This document shows positions 61,899 to 64,000 of a stretch of DNA of 64,000 nt, piece by piece (within the stretch, counting starts at the first letter, position 1; each line of letters begins with the position of its first letter). The position numbers were made by a program, and so were the translations under genes. The notes beneath the pieces were generated by a model that worked only from the letters and a program-made list of their open reading frames with translations, was not told the DNA's origin and made no database searches. The stretch lies in contig CAUAFT010000011.1 of NCBI GenBank assembly GCA_958428365.1, positions 43,624 to 107,623 of the forward strand, in the 5' to 3' direction. The DNA is from an uncultured Lachnospiraceae bacterium (GTDB lineage: Bacteria > Bacillota > Clostridia > Lachnospirales > Lachnospiraceae).

Positions 61899-63904
61899 GA
61901 ATGGAAAAATGTAAATCAAAAATAAGGCTGCTGCTGTGCACATTGGGGCTGATTTTGCTGACTCTTTTTTTGGTTCCGGCAAAGGAGGCAAAAGCAGCGG
62001 GAAATTATTATCTGCAGGTCAATAAAGGAACCAATACCGTTACCGTTTACACCAATGACGGAACGCCGGTGGGGGCTTTTATCTGTTCCGTGGGATACGA
62101 TACGCCCACAGGAACTTTTTACACCAGTCAGAAACTCAGATGGCATACGCTGATGGGGCCGTCTTATGGACAGTACTGTACGAGAATCACAGGTTCGATC
62201 CTGTTTCATTCCGTTTTTTACAATGTCAACGGGGATCCGTCCTCCATGCCGTATTCGGCATATAACAAGCTGGGAACCACAGCCTCCCATGGCTGTGTCC
62301 GTCTGACGGTGGCGGACGCCAAATGGATCTATGATAACTGCCCGCTGCGTACGAGGGTTGTGATCATCAACGGGGCGGCTTATAATGATCCTCTGGGAAA
62401 ACCGGAGGCGATCAAGGTCAATACGGGAGCAGTCACCGGATGGGATCCGACGGACCCGTCGGAGGGAAATCCATATGCGTCGGCAATGCCTTGGATCACC
62501 ACCGGAGGAGCGAAGACGAAGATTACTTATAAGTCAAAATTTTCTCCGCTGACAGGAATCGCGGCATACGATTCTCTGGGAAATGATATTACATATAAAC
62601 TCACCTATTCAGGCAGGGTGAATACAAAAAAACTGGGAAAATACAGGATTACATATTATGTGACGGACGCTCTGGGACGGAGCGCTCAGACCAGCGTGAC
62701 CTATAAGGTGGTGGACACCAAAAAAGCGGTGATCAAGGGGGTAAAGAAGAAGCTCACGAAGGAGTATAACTCCACCCTGAATCTGCGCAAGAACGTAAAA
62801 GCCTATACGGTTACGGGAAAAAATCTGACTAAGAAGATCAAGATTAAAGTAATCTATCCAAAGACAAAGAAGGAAAGGACAGTGAAGTCCAAGACCATCC
62901 GGTTCACGAAGCTGGGAACTTATAAGATCAATTACTATGTCACTAATCCAAACAATAAGAAAGTGACGAAGGTGACCTGTAAGGTGAAGGTCCGGGATAC
63001 GAAACCTCCAAAATTGAGCGGGGTTAAATCCAGGAGAACTCTGGAATACGGAACCACAACAAATCTGAGTTCCAAGGTTACGGCAAAGCTGCGTTCCGGG
63101 AAAAATGTGAAGAGCCGTCTGATTATAAAGGTCAAGGCTCCGGGAGCAAGCAGCTATAAGAAGCTCAGCACCTCCGCTTACAAGAAATACCGGTTCAGCA
63201 AGACCGGAAAATATTATGTGGCATATTCGGTATCCAATCCGTATTATAAAAAATCCGTGACGAAGAAGAAATGCATAATTACCGTGGTGGATACCAAGGC
63301 GCCGCAGATGAAAGGCGTAACCGGAGCCAAGACAGTTCAGATCGGACAGAGTCTCAATCTGAGATCCGGAATCACGGTAAAACTGGTATCGGGAAAAGAT
63401 ATTACAACGGGACTTACCATCAGGGTGAAGAGTCCGCAGAATGCGGTAACCTCCGTCAGTGGAAGTACCTACACCTTTACCCAGACCGGGGTATATGAGG
63501 TACAGTACACTGCCCAGAATCCGACCAGCGGAGCAGCGGTCTCCCGGACAATGCGGGTGACAGTTCAGGATAACAGAGTTCCAACGATTACCATTGGAGC
63601 AGGAAAGGCGGCAGCCGCTTATGTTGGTCAGCCGTATGATGTCTTTGCAGAGGTAACGGCAAAGCTGCCGGATGGAACGGCGCTTACGCAGATCACCGCT
63701 CAGATCAGCGGTGTTGGAGCGGACAATGCTCCGATTACCGATATTCCGACAATACAGAATGGGCAGGTGACCTTTACCCAGGCTGGAACTTATACGATTA
63801 CTTATCAGGTGATGAATCCGAATAATACGGTGAAAGTCGCTTTGCAGCAATTTGTTGTTACGGTTACGGAGAATGAGACGGTGGAAACGGAGCCGGAGCC
63901 GTAG
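61895..63904 (+). CDS. L,D-transpeptidase with C-terminal Ig-like repeats
   Basis: A 669-residue exported protein. A signal peptide covers about residues 1-34 (LLLCTLGLILLTLFLVPAKE). The YkuD catalytic domain spans about 38-170 (YYLQVNKGTNTVTVYTNDG, then ILFHSVFYN and ASHGCVRLTVADAKW with the catalytic Cys). About five Ig-like domains (DUF5011-like, VTYKVVDTKKAVIKGV and later units) follow to the end (ETVETEPEP). YkuD enzymes form 3-3 crosslinks in peptidoglycan. Its start overlaps the regulator stop (ATGA). ATG 61901 is an equally placed alternative. Signal-peptide plus Lys-rich repeats suggest wall association. Confidence 0.9.
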   Translation: MRMEKCKSKIRLLLCTLGLILLTLFLVPAKEAKAAGNYYLQVNKGTNTVTVYTNDGTPVGAFICSVGYDTPTGTFYTSQKLRWHTLMGPSYGQYCTRITGSILFHSVFYNVNGDPSSMPYSAYNKLGTTASHGCVRLTVADAKWIYDNCPLRTRVVIINGAAYNDPLGKPEAIKVNTGAVTGWDPTDPSEGNPYASAMPWITTGGAKTKITYKSKFSPLTGIAAYDSLGNDITYKLTYSGRVNTKKLGKYRITYYVTDALGRSAQTSVTYKVVDTKKAVIKGVKKKLTKEYNSTLNLRKNVKAYTVTGKNLTKKIKIKVIYPKTKKERTVKSKTIRFTKLGTYKINYYVTNPNNKKVTKVTCKVKVRDTKPPKLSGVKSRRTLEYGTTTNLSSKVTAKLRSGKNVKSRLIIKVKAPGASSYKKLSTSAYKKYRFSKTGKYYVAYSVSNPYYKKSVTKKKCIITVVDTKAPQMKGVTGAKTVQIGQSLNLRSGITVKLVSGKDITTGLTIRVKSPQNAVTSVSGSTYTFTQTGVYEVQYTAQNPTSGAAVSRTMRVTVQDNRVPTITIGAGKAAAAYVGQPYDVFAEVTAKLPDGTALTQITAQISGVGADNAPITDIPTIQNGQVTFTQAGTYTITYQVMNPNNTVKVALQQFVVTVTENETVETEPEP

Positions 63905-63920
63905 AACGTATCGCGATCAT

Positions 63921-63953
63921 AACAGGATCATAGGAGACTATGGTCCTGTTTTT
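63921..63953 (+). terminator. Terminator after the L,D-transpeptidase gene
   Basis: AACAGGATCATAG (63921-63933) pairs with CTATGGTCCTGTT (63938-63950), with one mismatch, followed by TTT. Confidence 0.85.
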
Positions 63954-63954
63954 A

Positions 63955-64000
63955 GTTTGCGCGCCATGGGCGCGCTCTAACGGGTGAAAGTCCCGAACAT
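63955..64000 (+). mobile_element. Possible 5' end of a group II intron (truncated by window edge)
   Basis: After the terminator come a strong stem, GCGCGCC (63959-63965) / GGCGCGC (63969-63975), and then CTCTAACGGGTGAAAGTCCCG, where CGGG/CCCG close the loop TGAAAGT. The phrase AACGGGTGAAAGTCCCGA is typical of domain I near the start of bacterial group II introns. The usual GTGCG start is not matched exactly (GTTTGCG here). The rest of the element lies outside the window. Confidence 0.5.

Noticed and set aside
62609..63850. 413-residue open frame on the minus strand
   Set aside because: It is antisense to the Ig-like repeats of the L,D-transpeptidase, has repetitive Arg/His/Leu-rich composition typical of shadow frames, and has no recognisable domain.

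Overview
The window looks like a chromosomal segment of a motile, Gram-positive, anaerobic Clostridia species, most likely a Lachnospiraceae (Clostridium cluster XIVa) gut bacterium. This is inferred from a FliW/CsrA/FlaG/FliD/FliS flagellar cluster with sigma-28 promoters, a glycosylated-type flagellin locus, a sortase with a surface-protein operon, several Rpn-family nuclease genes, ECF sigma/anti-sigma pairs, and strong AGGAGG ribosome sites with consensus sigma-A promoters. No tRNA, rRNA or CRISPR array was found.

Region 1 (1-20.1 kb) is a late flagellar and flagellin-decoration island. It holds the end of flgL, then fliW, csrA, flaG, fliD, fliS and a coiled-coil FliT-like gene. Two tandem Rpn-family nuclease genes follow, then flagellin (hag) with a long leader rich in CsrA-like GGA motifs. 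Next come a Maf-type flagellin glycosyltransferase, a pyruvyl transferase, a fused PseF-PseG, a PseI/NeuB synthase, a GT-D glycosyltransferase, a third Rpn gene, a CgeB-like glycosyltransferase, an MNT/HEPN pair and an oppositely oriented FliD-like gene. CsrA and FliW probably set flagellin translation, and the sugar genes probably build and attach a nonulosonic acid. The three Rpn genes share a promoter and a 5' leader whose three arms can form two mutually exclusive hairpins, one of which hides the ribosome site. This leader is the best candidate here for an undescribed regulatory element.

Region 2 (20.3-46.7 kb) is the transcription/translation core: rpmG-secE-nusG-rplK-rplA, rplJ-rplL, rpoB-rpoC, then rpsL-rpsG-fusA-tuf. 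It carries an L1-type mRNA site before rplA, an L10 leader with attenuator before rplJ, and a duplicated 68-bp element before rpoB. The usual rpoC/rpsL junction is split by about 9.7 kb encoding a 2317-residue repeat protein, a class B-like sortase with a cytoplasmic N-terminal extension, and an LRR surface protein ending in a PKTG sorting signal.

Region 3 (46.7-49 kb) is a patchy accessory stretch with an Abi-family remnant, a methyltransferase with a possible operator, a 36-bp perfect palindrome and several hairpins. Region 4 (49-64 kb) is a signalling and envelope-stress region. It contains a Crp/Fnr regulator, thioredoxin, a hybrid histidine kinase, two ECF sigma/anti-sigma pairs, a Suv3-like helicase, an ABC transporter, a DUF4097 protein, a GGDEF protein, and an ArsR zinc-sensor-like gene overlapping an L,D-transpeptidase gene. 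The last 45 bases resemble the 5' end of a group II intron cut by the window edge.
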